In this document: one piece after another, positions 51,465-60,050 of the stretch
How the letters are laid out: each line of letters begins with the position of its first letter
Numbering within the stretch: the first letter of the stretch is position 1
Assembly (NCBI GenBank): GCA_041687075.1
Contig: JAWLCO010000002.1
Location: 16,778-80,777 of the forward strand
Direction of reading: 5' to 3'
DNA length: 64,000 nucleotides
Source of the DNA: ZC4RG25 sp041687075
GTDB lineage: Bacteria > Pseudomonadota > Alphaproteobacteria > Rhizobiales > Hyphomicrobiaceae
Program-made: the position numbers and the translations under genes
Notes under the pieces: generated by a model
Databases searched by the model: none
The model's input: the letters and a program-made list of their open reading frames with translations, nothing else
What the model was told of the DNA's origin: nothing

Positions 51465-52352
51465 ATGCTTCGCGCCATCATCCTGGCTGTCGCAGGCGAT
51501 GGCCTGCTGTCCCTCATGGACGCGCTCATCAAGTCGATGACGCCACGCTATCCGACGTTTCAGATCGCGTTCATGCGGTTCATGTCGGGCTTCGTCTGGG
51601 TGAGCCTTCTACTCGCCCTTATGCGGCCGGGCTGGCCGAGCCGTGAGACGGTCCTCTACAACACGACGCGGTCGGTGCTGGTCGTCATAACCGCCACCAC
51701 GTTCTTCTACGCATTGAGCGAGCTTCCGCTCGCGGATGCCGTCGCGCTGGCATTTCTTTCGCCGGTCTTCATCGCGCTGTTCGGGGCGATGTTCCTCAAT
51801 GAGCGCATTGACACGCGGATCGTGCTCGCCCTGCTGGCCGGGTTTGCCGGCATGATACTGATTGCCGGCAGCCGCATCGGCACCGATACCTATACGGATG
51901 GCGCCATTTTCGGCACGCTCGCCTGTGTCGTCTCGGCCATCGCCTATGCCCTCACGCTGGTGCTGTTGAGGGCACGCGCTCAGCGGGACGCGCTGACGAT
52001 CATCGTCTGGTTCCAGAACGTCGGCCCGGCGCTGCTGCTGGCGCCTGCGGCGGCGCTGGTGTGGACAACGCCGACATTGCCGGACATCGGCCTGTTCGCC
52101 TTGGTCGGGCTGATCGGCGTGAGCGGCCACCTGTTGCTGGCGTCCGCATTCGCGCGCGCCGAGGCGGCGAGGCTGGCGCCGATCCAGTACGTCACCCTGG
52201 CCTGGGGCGTTGTGTTCGGCTACCTCTTCTTCGCGGACTTGCCCGGTCTCGCAACCCTCGTCGGAGCAGGCCTGATCGTGCTTGGCACGCTGGTGACCCA
52301 CCGCCGGAAGCCGGAACCACCTGGCACCAGCGTCGGCAAGCGGACCGCCTGA
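51465..52352 (+). CDS. DMT-superfamily transporter (EamA)
   Basis: A 295-residue protein with ten predicted helices in two EamA repeats. The first repeat has LMDALIKSMTPRYPTFQIAFMRF and LADAVALAFLSPVFIALFGAMFLNE; the second has HLLLASAFARAEAARLAPIQYVTLAWGVVFGYL. Such proteins export or exchange metabolites such as amino acids, nucleotides or drugs. The substrate is unknown. It lies 66 bases after the nadX-like gene. Confidence 0.91.
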   Translation: MLRAIILAVAGDGLLSLMDALIKSMTPRYPTFQIAFMRFMSGFVWVSLLLALMRPGWPSRETVLYNTTRSVLVVITATTFFYALSELPLADAVALAFLSPVFIALFGAMFLNERIDTRIVLALLAGFAGMILIAGSRIGTDTYTDGAIFGTLACVVSAIAYALTLVLLRARAQRDALTIIVWFQNVGPALLLAPAAALVWTTPTLPDIGLFALVGLIGVSGHLLLASAFARAEAARLAPIQYVTLAWGVVFGYLFFADLPGLATLVGAGLIVLGTLVTHRRKPEPPGTSVGKRTA

Positions 52353-52523
52353 CATTTGCTTCGACGGCGAATGCCGACGGCCCAGATCCTCAGCCCGTGT
52401 TGGAAAGCGCATCCTCTCGAGCGAGAGCGAGTGCGTCATCTCTCGCGCTTACGTTTATTCGTGGCCGAAACGCTGTCCCCGCAATTCGGCCGATGTGACC
52501 GGCCCTTGAATCGAGAGCCGACC

Positions 52524-52697
52524 TTAGCCCTGGCTCCGGCTCAGGCGAGCGATCTCGTCCTTCAGCCTGAGTTTTTCCAGCTTCAAGCTGTTGACCTTGA
52601 TGGAATCCACTGCAGGTCTCGACAGCTCTTCCTCGATCTTCTGCTCAAGCAACTTATGCTTCTCCGTCAGTTCAGCGAGATGTGGGGATGCCGACAT
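52524..52697 (-). CDS. DUF465 (YdcH-like) small coiled-coil protein, 57 residues
   Basis: This short gene is easily missed. Its ATG at 52697 follows GGAGGG. The protein begins MSASPHLAELTEKHKLLEQK, continues through IEEELSRPAVDSIKVNSLKL and ends LRLKDEIARLSRSQG: a helical hairpin with the LKxxKLxLKDEI pattern of DUF465. The function of the family is unknown. It is divergent from a second DUF465-like gene to its right, beside purE. Confidence 0.85.
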   Translation of the reverse strand: MSASPHLAELTEKHKLLEQKIEEELSRPAVDSIKVNSLKLEKLRLKDEIARLSRSQG

Positions 52698-52937
52698 CTT
52701 GCCCTCCGATCGAGTTCAAAACCTGATAAGCTTGCCAGAATTGGCCGGATGTGTCCAATATTCCACGGCTGCCATCAACAATGCTGGAGCATAACCATAG
52801 CCTTAGCTCGTTTTTCTAAAGTGCCGTATCTACAGATTTCTTTCGCAGCGATTGACGGCGCTCTTGCCAGCACGATCATTCCCGAAGATAGTGCGCCCGA
52901 TTGGAAGCATGTTTTTGCCCCAGCCGAAATCCGCGCG

Positions 52938-53141
52938 ATGCAGCAGGACGAACGGGATACTCGCGAGCTGTTGATCAAGCTCCGCGGCGAGCATCGTGAA
53001 CTGGACACGCAGATTGCCGCCCTCGAGGCGCAGTTGCATGCCGACCAGCTTCAGATCACGCGGCTGAAGAAGAAGAAGCTGCAGCTCAAGGATCGCATCA
53101 CCGCGCTGGAGGATCAGCTTCTGCCGGACATCATCGCCTGA
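52938..53141 (+). CDS. DUF465-like small coiled-coil protein, ~67 residues
   Basis: From the ATG at 52938 the frame encodes a helical hairpin (ELLIKLRGEHRELDTQIAAL, then ITRLKKKKLQLKDRITALED) matching DUF465. The start is uncertain: no good ribosome site precedes this ATG, and a GTG at 52821 would add 39 residues of less typical sequence. It is divergent from the other DUF465 gene and lies 109 bases before purE, an order seen in many Alphaproteobacteria. Confidence 0.78.
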   Translation: MQQDERDTRELLIKLRGEHRELDTQIAALEAQLHADQLQITRLKKKKLQLKDRITALEDQLLPDIIA

Positions 53142-53250
53142 GCACCCTTTGCCGGGCGGCGGCGCTATGGCACTTGTCAAGTGCCTGCCGGGTCAGGTAA
53201 GTGCGCCTCTTTTCAAGCGGCAGCGGCCGAAGCGCCCTAATGATTCGGAT

Positions 53251-53754
53251 ATGAGCGCGAGCAGCCAGACGGCACCGAAAGTCGGCCTCATCATGGGCAG
53301 CCAGTCCGACTGGCCGACCATGCGGCGTGCTGCCGAGATGCTGGCAAAGCTCGACGTCCCGTTCGAGGCGAAGATCGTCTCGGCCCACAGGACGCCGGAC
53401 AGGCTGTTCGCCTATGCCAAATCGGCCAAGGAACGCGGCCTCGAGGTGATCATCGCCGGGGCCGGCGGAGCGGCGCATCTGCCGGGTATGGTGGCCGCGC
53501 TGACGACCTTGCCGGTGCTCGGCGTGCCCATCGAGAGCCGCGTGCTCAAGGGCCAGGACAGCCTCTACTCCATCGTCCAGATGCCGGCCGGCATTCCGGT
53601 GGGAACACTGGCGATCGGGGGCGCGGGGGCGGAGAATGCGGCGTTGCTGGCCGCTCAGATCCTCGCCCTGAATGATGCCGCCCTGGCCGCACGCGTCGAG
53701 GAGCAACGCAACCGCCAGACCGCAGCCGTGGCTGAGGCACCGGAAGATGCCTGA
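53251..53754 (+). CDS. purE: N5-carboxyaminoimidazole ribonucleotide mutase
   Basis: A 167-residue class I PurE that moves the carboxyl group of N5-CAIR to give CAIR in purine synthesis. VGLIMGSQSDWPTM, SAHRTPDRL, IAGAGGAAHLPGM and SLYSIVQMPAGIPVGTLAIG hold the substrate-binding and catalytic residues. The ATG at 53251 gives the normal start; an in-frame upstream start would add 34 unconserved residues. It overlaps purK by 8 bases. Confidence 0.97.
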   Translation: MSASSQTAPKVGLIMGSQSDWPTMRRAAEMLAKLDVPFEAKIVSAHRTPDRLFAYAKSAKERGLEVIIAGAGGAAHLPGMVAALTTLPVLGVPIESRVLKGQDSLYSIVQMPAGIPVGTLAIGGAGAENAALLAAQILALNDAALAARVEEQRNRQTAAVAEAPEDA

Positions 53755-54850
53755 GCCGGCGAGGCGTTCAGAGCCCCTGCCGCCGGGCAGCACGATCGGT
53801 ATCCTCGGCGGCGGGCAGCTCGGACGGATGCTGGCCATGGCGGCGGCGAAGCTGGGCCTGCGCACCCACATCTACTGCGATGAGCCGAGGTGTCCGGCAT
53901 TCGACGTTGCGGCCTTTCAAACTGTCGGCGACTACACCGACTTTGACCGCTTGACCGCCTTTGCCGCAACTGTCGACGCCGTGACGTACGAATTCGAGAA
54001 TGTTCCGGTCGATGCCGCACGCCACCTCGCCGGAATGGTGCCGGTGCGGCCCGGGGCGCGTGCACTCGAAATCTCGCAGGAACGGCTCGTCGAGAAGCAG
54101 TTCGTTTCGGATCTCGGTGTGCCGGTCGCCCCTTTCGCCAAGGTCGACGATGCTGCCGAGCTTGCCGCAGCCCTGAAACGGTTCGCGTCTTCGGGCATCC
54201 TCAAGACCCGGCGTTTCGGATACGACGGCAAGGGACAGGTGAACGTCACCCCGGGCGATGATCCCGCGGCCGCCCTCACGGCCATCGGCAATGCGCCGGC
54301 CATCCTCGAGCAGCGCCTGATGTTTGCCTGCGAGGTCTCGGTCCTCGTCGTTCGTGGCGCCGACGGGCGGACTGCCTTTTATGATATTCCGCAGAACACC
54401 CATTCGGGCGGCATCCTGAGACGGTCGGTAGTGCCATCGCTGCTGGGAGAGGCTGAGGCCAGTCTGGCGCGCGATATGGCCCAGCGCATCGCTGAGGCAC
54501 TCGATTACGTCGGCGTGCTCGCGGTGGAGATGTTTTACATGGGCGAGGGCGCCGATCCGCCACTGCGGGTGAACGAGATTGCTCCGCGGGTGCATAACAG
54601 CGGGCACTGGACGATGGACGCCTGCCCGATCAGTCAGTTCGAGAACCACATCCGCGCCGTCGCGTGCTGGCCCCTCGGCGCAACGGATCGCCATTCCGAC
54701 GCCGAGATGGTGAACCTCATCGGCCAGGACGCCAAGGCCTGGGCAGAGATCGCCGCAGAGCCCGGCGCGCTGCTGCACCTCTACGGCAAGCGCGAACCGC
54801 GCAATGGCCGCAAGATGGGCCACGTCAACCGGCTGCGTCCGAGGGCCTGA
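53747..54850 (+). CDS. purK: N5-carboxyaminoimidazole ribonucleotide synthetase
   Basis: A 367-residue ATP-grasp enzyme that carboxylates AIR to N5-CAIR with ATP and bicarbonate, handing product to PurE. IGILGGGQLGRMLAMAA, TYEFENVP, LKTRRFGYDGKGQ, NEIAPRVHNSGHWTMDACPISQFENH are the conserved blocks. It starts within the last codons of purE and is translationally coupled to it. Confidence 0.97.
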   Translation: MPEPARRSEPLPPGSTIGILGGGQLGRMLAMAAAKLGLRTHIYCDEPRCPAFDVAAFQTVGDYTDFDRLTAFAATVDAVTYEFENVPVDAARHLAGMVPVRPGARALEISQERLVEKQFVSDLGVPVAPFAKVDDAAELAAALKRFASSGILKTRRFGYDGKGQVNVTPGDDPAAALTAIGNAPAILEQRLMFACEVSVLVVRGADGRTAFYDIPQNTHSGGILRRSVVPSLLGEAEASLARDMAQRIAEALDYVGVLAVEMFYMGEGADPPLRVNEIAPRVHNSGHWTMDACPISQFENHIRAVACWPLGATDRHSDAEMVNLIGQDAKAWAEIAAEPGALLHLYGKREPRNGRKMGHVNRLRPRA

Positions 54851-55018
54851 AAGTGTCAGCGAAAGCGATGGCGCAAAACAGTTCCCGTAGACTTCGCCGG
54901 GCGGGTTTGCTATATGGACCGCCACAAACCAGCGAAGTGACCACCCCTTGCGTGCGGCCATGTGGGTGTGGTTACCCGTGTTCAGAGGCCAGATTCACTA
55001 GAGCAGGATAGGAACCGC

Positions 55019-55264
55019 GTGCAGGTACTCGTTCGCGACAACAACGTCGATCAGGCCCTCAAGGCGCTCAAGAAGAAGATGCAGCGCGAGGGCATCTTCC
55101 GGGAGATGAAGCTCCGGAACTATTACGAGAAGCCCTCCGAGAGAAAGGCCCGCGAGAAGGCGGAAGCCGTGCGTCGCGCACGCAAGCTCGCCAGAAAGCG
55201 CGCCCAGCGCGAAGGCCTCCTGCCGGGCAAGGGCAAGCCGAAGCCGGCACGCGGCCGCGCCTGA
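55019..55264 (+). CDS. rpsU: 30S ribosomal protein S21
   Basis: An 81-residue basic protein starting at a GTG with AGGATAGGAA upstream. VQVLVRDNNVDQALKALKKKMQREGIFREMKLR is the conserved S21 core, but the C-terminal part is a lysine/arginine-rich extension typical of Alphaproteobacteria. S21 sits near the 3' end of 16S rRNA and assists initiation. It follows purK by 168 bases, as in related genomes. Confidence 0.95.
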   Translation: MQVLVRDNNVDQALKALKKKMQREGIFREMKLRNYYEKPSERKAREKAEAVRRARKLARKRAQREGLLPGKGKPKPARGRA

Positions 55265-55452
55265 GGTTCCCTCTCTACGCTTTCCACCGCCCCTTTGGGG
55301 CTATGCACTGGTACTGGCTGCCCACCGGGTGGGTGGCCCGCGTGGCGTTTCTGCCAGTGTATTTCCAGTGTGATCGAAGCCATCCACGACCCTCCTCCCC
55401 CCCTGGGTAGAGAATTGGGTTGACGAGGGCGACGGCCTCTCCAGTGCGCTTC

Positions 55453-56271
55453 TTAATCGGAACGCGATAGAAGCTGATCGATCCAGTCCTGGATGGCTTC
55501 GAACGAGCCGTGCAGCGAATGGTCGTTGTGGCCGGCAAGAGGAAACGAGACGAGCTTCTTCGGCTCGGCTGCGGCCTCGAATACAGCCTGCCCCATTTCA
55601 TACGGCACGATGCGGTCCCGCTCGCCATGGACGATGAGGATCGGTGCCCGGACGTCCTTAATGATGCGCCGAACCTCGTAGCGGTCTCGCATCAACAGCC
55701 TGACCGGCAGGAACGGATAGTGCCTGGCGCCGACGTCCACCGCTGACGTGAATGGCGAATCGAGAATGAGCCCGGCGACCGGCTTCTCCGTTGCTATGCG
55801 CGTTGCCACGCCGCTGCCAAGCGACTCGCCATAGACGATGATGTCCGAGGGCGCGATTCCCTCAGCGAGGAGCATGTCATAGGCCAGCCGCGCATCACCC
55901 AGGTTGGCAGCCTCCGTCGGCTCGCCGGTCGAGCCGCTGTATCCGCGGTAGCTCATCATGAGCATGCCGCGGCCGCGCTCCAGATATCGGCGGATGCGGT
56001 CGGAGCGGAGCGCGAGATTGCCGCCGTTGCCGTGAAAATAGAGGATCGTCGGCTGCCCCGGCGCCGCGGTCCCGTACCATGATATGACCCGCTCACCGTC
56101 AGGCGTCTCGATGATTCGCTCCGCGACGTTCGCCAGCCCCGCTTCGGCTGGTGCGACGCGCTCGGGCAACGGGAAATACATCAGCTTGCGCTGCACGAAA
56201 TAGCCGACGAGCAGGAGCAGCCCGTACGCGAGGGCAACGATCAGCACGAGCTTCAGTGCCGAGTACGCCAT
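55453..56271 (-). CDS. Membrane-anchored alpha/beta hydrolase (ABHD13/BEM46-like)
   Basis: A 272-residue protein with an N-terminal membrane helix (residues ~7-26), so the catalytic domain is probably periplasmic or membrane-attached. FHGNGGNLALR carries the oxyanion-hole motif, VYGESLGSGVA the nucleophile Ser, LIVHGERDRIVPYEMG the Asp and LAGHNDHSLH the His. The substrate is unknown; it could be an ester or thioester. The ATG at 56271 has AAGGAAG 5 bases upstream. It is convergent with rpsU. Confidence 0.88.
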   Translation of the reverse strand: MAYSALKLVLIVALAYGLLLLVGYFVQRKLMYFPLPERVAPAEAGLANVAERIIETPDGERVISWYGTAAPGQPTILYFHGNGGNLALRSDRIRRYLERGRGMLMMSYRGYSGSTGEPTEAANLGDARLAYDMLLAEGIAPSDIIVYGESLGSGVATRIATEKPVAGLILDSPFTSAVDVGARHYPFLPVRLLMRDRYEVRRIIKDVRAPILIVHGERDRIVPYEMGQAVFEAAAEPKKLVSFPLAGHNDHSLHGSFEAIQDWIDQLLSRSD

Positions 56272-56311
56272 CTGCTTCCTTTGCAGTGAGGCTGGCAAAA
56301 TGCCGGTGATC

Positions 56312-56962
56312 TCAAGCGGGTGGAACCGTCCGGCTGCGAACGATCACCCAGTGATTCCAGGCCGAAAGCACCAGGAACATGAAGCCGTTGAGCTCGATGA
56401 ACTCTTCCCAGAAGCGCAGCTCTGCATTGACGGCGATCTCCCGGTCGAACTGAACGGCGACCAGCAGCAGGATGCCGGCGATGTAGAGAGGTATGGCGGC
56501 CGGAGCGAATGCGAGGCGGAGAAGTCCACGCCAGTGATGTGAGCGGCGCGCGAGATACCAGAGGATCGGCAGCGTCATCGCGACCAGGAGGATTTCCTGC
56601 AGGCCGTGGTGGGAAAGCCACCTGAACCACTCGGGTCCGCCGAGCGTCTTGACGTCGAGCTCGCGGACGAATGCTGCGGCGACCAGCAGGGCCAGTGCCC
56701 CCGATGCCGTCTTCTCCGCCTCGTGCCCATGCCTCCAGCCGAGCCAGAAGAGTGCAAGGGCCGGCAGCAAAACGACGAGCTGCACGAATTCCAGAATGCT
56801 GTGCTCTTTGCTCAGCTTCACGCCATGTCCTGCCCACCAGGCGGCGATGACCACGGCGTCGATGAGCACGATCGCAGCGAGGATCAACAGTCCCATGCTG
56901 CGACCATGACCGCGTTCAGCGGTATCCATCCGGAGATCCGGACGGGCTTGGCTATCATCCAT
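56312..56962 (-). CDS. Multi-pass membrane protein of unknown function
   Basis: A 216-residue protein I do not recognise. It has a charged N-terminus of ~25 residues, then about six membrane helices (GLLILAAIVLIDAVVIAAWW; ILEFVQLVVLLPALALFWLG; GALALLVAAAFV; and three more). Conserved-looking acidic and aromatic residues are spread along it (SILEFVQ, RFWEEFIELNGFMF), with a His-rich segment WFRWLSHHGLQE. The ATG at 56962 has GAGGGGC upstream; a start at 56989 adds nine residues. It lies 40 bases before the alpha/beta hydrolase gene and may be cotranscribed with it. Confidence 0.7.
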   Translation of the reverse strand: MDDSQARPDLRMDTAERGHGRSMGLLILAAIVLIDAVVIAAWWAGHGVKLSKEHSILEFVQLVVLLPALALFWLGWRHGHEAEKTASGALALLVAAAFVRELDVKTLGGPEWFRWLSHHGLQEILLVAMTLPILWYLARRSHHWRGLLRLAFAPAAIPLYIAGILLLVAVQFDREIAVNAELRFWEEFIELNGFMFLVLSAWNHWVIVRSRTVPPA

Positions 56963-57092
56963 CTGCCCCTCGCCCCTTCGTGACGCCATTGTGCGCGGCC
57001 TAACCTACCGCGACTGCGGCCCCAAGGGCAGTGGTCCTTTGAGGGTGTTGCAATCTATTGCCAGCCAGCCCTTCGACTGCTGGTGCGCGGCT

Positions 57093-57749
57093 TCACGCCG
57101 ATGCTCCCGCCGCGATGACCTGTGCCGACGTGACGAGCGGCACGCCAAGCTGTGCAAGGCTCTCGCGCGTCTGGGCCAGCGAGCCGTTCACCCCGATCCC
57201 ACGGCAGGCATCCTCGACGACCACGGTGGAAAAATCGATCCGATGTGCGTCTTCTACCGAGTAGCGGACGCAGAAATCGAGCGCCAGGCCGGCGAAAAAT
57301 GCGCGAGATAGCCCCCGCTCCCGCAGGTAGCTGCCGAGACCGGTCGGTGTCTTGCAATCATTTTCGAAGAATACGGAATAGGAATCGATCTCCCGGTGGT
57401 AGCCTTTCCTCAGGATCAGCTCGGCGTGAGGAATATCGAGCTCGTCCCGCAGCTCAGCCCCACGCGTGCCCTGGACGCAGTGATCCGGCCACAGCACCTG
57501 GGCTCCGTATGAGACGGTTATCGTCTCGAACGGATCTCGGCCCGGATGCGATGAAGCGAAGGACAGATGGCCGGGCGGATGCCAGTCCTGGGTGAGAATG
57601 ACGTGCTTGAAATGCCTGGCAAGCCGATTGATCGGCGCGACGACCTCGTCTCCATGAGGCACCGGAAGCTGCCCGCCGGGGCAGAAATCGTACTGGACGT
57701 CGACGACGATGAGAACGTCCTGATCGGTGATGTTCAACTTGTCGGTCAT
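57093..57749 (-). CDS. pncA: Nicotinamidase
   Basis: A 218-residue cysteine hydrolase that converts nicotinamide to nicotinate. The catalytic triad is visible as Asp 17 (VVDVQYDFCPGG), Lys 115 (LRKGY) and Cys 160 (ALDFCVRYS); the metal site is Asp 55, His 57 and His 61 (TQDWHPPGHLSF). Its start overlaps the end of pncB by 4 bases, so the product passes to the next enzyme of the Preiss-Handler pathway. It would recycle the nicotinamide released by the sirtuin. Confidence 0.96.
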   Translation of the reverse strand: MTDKLNITDQDVLIVVDVQYDFCPGGQLPVPHGDEVVAPINRLARHFKHVILTQDWHPPGHLSFASSHPGRDPFETITVSYGAQVLWPDHCVQGTRGAELRDELDIPHAELILRKGYHREIDSYSVFFENDCKTPTGLGSYLRERGLSRAFFAGLALDFCVRYSVEDAHRIDFSTVVVEDACRGIGVNGSLAQTRESLAQLGVPLVTSAQVIAAGASA

Positions 57750-59104
57750 GTGCCTGTCCCCTCGAGCGCGGCAAGATGCCGATCCACCTCCTCCGTAAAT
57801 CGCAGCAGGGCCATGCCGATCTCGACCGGGTAATCGGCTCCCGGATCGAGCAGCTGCAGTGCCTCCGGAAGGCGCGCGAGCTCTTTCGTCGCCCGTTCAC
57901 GGATTTTGTCAAGCGACGGGGCAGAGCCGAGGCGCCGGCCGCCCTTCATGACCTGCCGGATGAGCGGTTCACCGGGCTGCGTGTCGCTCTCGAGCGAAAG
58001 GACATCGCCTGCCATGCGCCCGTCAGCGCCATAGCAGCGCCAGACCTGCTTGCGACCGGGCCAGGTCGCCTTTCCAGCCGAGCGTTTCCGGCGGCCAACA
58101 CCGGCGTACTCCTGGAGCTTGTAGGCGCAGTCGAGGGCGGGAACGTCGAATGAGGTGGTGAGGCTCGTACCAATTCCGTAGCCATCGATGGGCGCATCTG
58201 CACGACGGAATTGGACCAGCTCCTCCTCATCGATGCCGCCGCTGGCGAAAATCGTCACGTCCTGCAGGCCGCCTTCGTCGAGAATTCTTCTGACGCTTTT
58301 CGAAAGCGCAACGAGATCACCGCTGTCGAGCCGAACGCCGCTCACCCTGATGCCCCGCGGCGCCAGCTTCTGGGCCAGCGTAGCGACCTTCCGTGCCGCC
58401 GCTTCCGTGTCGTAGGTGTCGATGAGGAGCACAAGTCCTTCGGGCCGCGACTCGGCAAACGCCTCGAATGCTGCCGCCTCGTCGTCGAAAGCCTGAATGA
58501 AGGAATGGGCCATGGTCCCGTAGATCGGGATGCCGAAGAGCTGGCCGGCGGACATCGTTGCCGTTCCAGCGTAGCCTGCGACGTAGCTGGCGCGAGCCGC
58601 CATGAGCCCCGCCTCAGCGCCGTGCGCCCGGCGCAGCCCGAAATCGACGAGCCGCTTGCCAGGCGCGAGCAATACATGGCGGGCTGCCTTTGAGGCGATC
58701 AGCGTTTGAAAGTGCAGGATGTTGATGATCCGCGTCTCGACGAGTTGCGCCTGCGGCAACGGCGCGACGACCCTTAGGAGAGGCTCGTTGGGAAAGGCCA
58801 CCGTGCCTTCCGGCATGGCGTAGACATCGCCGGTGAAACGAAAGCCCTCCAGATCGGAAACGAGGCTTTCGCCGAAGCGTCCGCTGCGGCGCAGCCAGTC
58901 AATGTCCTCTGGCGAAAAGCGGAGGTTTTCCAGAAAGTCGAGGCACTGTTCCAATCCCGCAACCAACAGGAAGCCGCGCGATGGCGGCAGCTTGCGTACG
59001 AAGAACTCGAAGACGGCCGTATCGGTTTTTCCATGATCCAGATAGGCCTGGATCATGTTGAGCTGATAAAGGTCGGTGAGCAGAGGGCTTCGCGACAGGT
59101 CCAT
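57746..59104 (-). CDS. pncB: Nicotinate phosphoribosyltransferase
   Basis: A 452-residue enzyme that joins nicotinate to PRPP, giving nicotinate mononucleotide for NAD synthesis. PLLTDLYQLNMIQAYLD at the N-terminus, VDFGLRRAHG, GTMAHSFIQAFDDE with the phosphorylated-His position, and LIDTYDTE and RLDSGDLVALSK are family motifs. The ATG at 59104 has GGAGGAG close upstream. It is cotranslated with pncA, and a divergent PRPP synthetase gene ~950 bases away could supply its substrate. Confidence 0.95.
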   Translation of the reverse strand: MDLSRSPLLTDLYQLNMIQAYLDHGKTDTAVFEFFVRKLPPSRGFLLVAGLEQCLDFLENLRFSPEDIDWLRRSGRFGESLVSDLEGFRFTGDVYAMPEGTVAFPNEPLLRVVAPLPQAQLVETRIINILHFQTLIASKAARHVLLAPGKRLVDFGLRRAHGAEAGLMAARASYVAGYAGTATMSAGQLFGIPIYGTMAHSFIQAFDDEAAAFEAFAESRPEGLVLLIDTYDTEAAARKVATLAQKLAPRGIRVSGVRLDSGDLVALSKSVRRILDEGGLQDVTIFASGGIDEEELVQFRRADAPIDGYGIGTSLTTSFDVPALDCAYKLQEYAGVGRRKRSAGKATWPGRKQVWRCYGADGRMAGDVLSLESDTQPGEPLIRQVMKGGRRLGSAPSLDKIRERATKELARLPEALQLLDPGADYPVEIGMALLRFTEEVDRHLAALEGTGT

Positions 59105-59232
59105 TCCGCTCCTCCAGTGTGGCATTGCCACCTCACCGGCTGCGCAGCGCCGGTTGACCGGCGCCGCCCGGATTCACTTGTTCGCCAGGGCGCGAGGGGG
59201 TGCAAGTTCCCTCGCGCTAGTCGTGAAGCCGA

Positions 59233-59727
59233 TCAGGTCTTCTTTATCTCGATTTTCTTTTCAGGCTTCACCGCCTCGGGTCGTTTCTGGGCGATGACCG
59301 TCAGGACACCTTTGTCGAACTTGGCCTCGATCTGGTTTTCGTCGATGGTGTCCGGCAGCGTCAATGAGCGCTCGAACGTCCCGTAAGTGCGCTCGGCGAG
59401 ATAATAATTCTCCTCCTTTTCTTCACGCTCGCTTTTCTTCTCGCCCTTGATCGTCAGCACGCCGTTGGCCATCGTCACTGAAACGTCCTTCTCGTCGACA
59501 CCCGGCAGGTCCACTTCAATGGTCACCTGCTTCTCGTTCTCGTGGACATCCACGTCGGGAAGAATGACGTCGCGGCCCAAGCCCCGACTGATAAGGTTCG
59601 GCAAGCGCGGCCAGCCATGCTCGAACCGCTCGAACATGCGGTCCATCTCCTCGCGCATGGCGCTGAAAATGTCGCCCGGGCGGCTCATTTGTGACTGGGT
59701 TGGTTTGGTGATCTCGGATTTCGGCAT
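59233..59727 (-). CDS. Hsp20/alpha-crystallin small heat-shock protein
   Basis: A 164-residue chaperone. The alpha-crystallin domain runs over ~50-145: VDVHENEKQVTIEVDLPGVDEKDV, GVLTIKGEKKSE, YYLAERTYGTFERSLTLP and the KGVLTV strand, followed by a Lys/Glu-rich tail. It holds unfolding proteins in soluble form. The start at 59727 is set by GGAGGG 6 bases upstream and gives the normal family N-terminus. It is divergent from prs across ~320 bases. Confidence 0.94.
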   Translation of the reverse strand: MPKSEITKPTQSQMSRPGDIFSAMREEMDRMFERFEHGWPRLPNLISRGLGRDVILPDVDVHENEKQVTIEVDLPGVDEKDVSVTMANGVLTIKGEKKSEREEKEENYYLAERTYGTFERSLTLPDTIDENQIEAKFDKGVLTVIAQKRPEAVKPEKKIEIKKT

Positions 59728-60050
59728 GGGACCCTCCATTCGTCGATGGCATGACCTGAAACGCGAAGGAACGAACACCGGTTCGCCTGGAGCTGCTTCG
59801 TCGCCGGAGTCAGGGCATCGGGTCTGCGCCCGGCAGCATGTCCGGCCGCGAACTCCAAGGCGCTGACAGCTGCGGCGAAGAGCCTGACTGGTCGATTGCC
59901 ATCGGCGTCGGAGTTTTACATTGAGCGGCATCAAGTCTGATTCCGAAGAGCCGGACCAATCCCTGCCTGGTTACGGGAAAAGCGGCTTCAATCGCCAATC
60001 CTGTGACGCGTTACGGGCGTTAACTTTGATCTGTCGATGCCAGATTAGGT
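59728..60050. other. Intergenic region of ~320 bases between hsp20 and prs
   Basis: This divergent gap should hold promoters for both genes. I saw no CIRCE palindrome, ROSE-like thermometer or other named element, and no convincing small gene. Confidence 0.45.
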
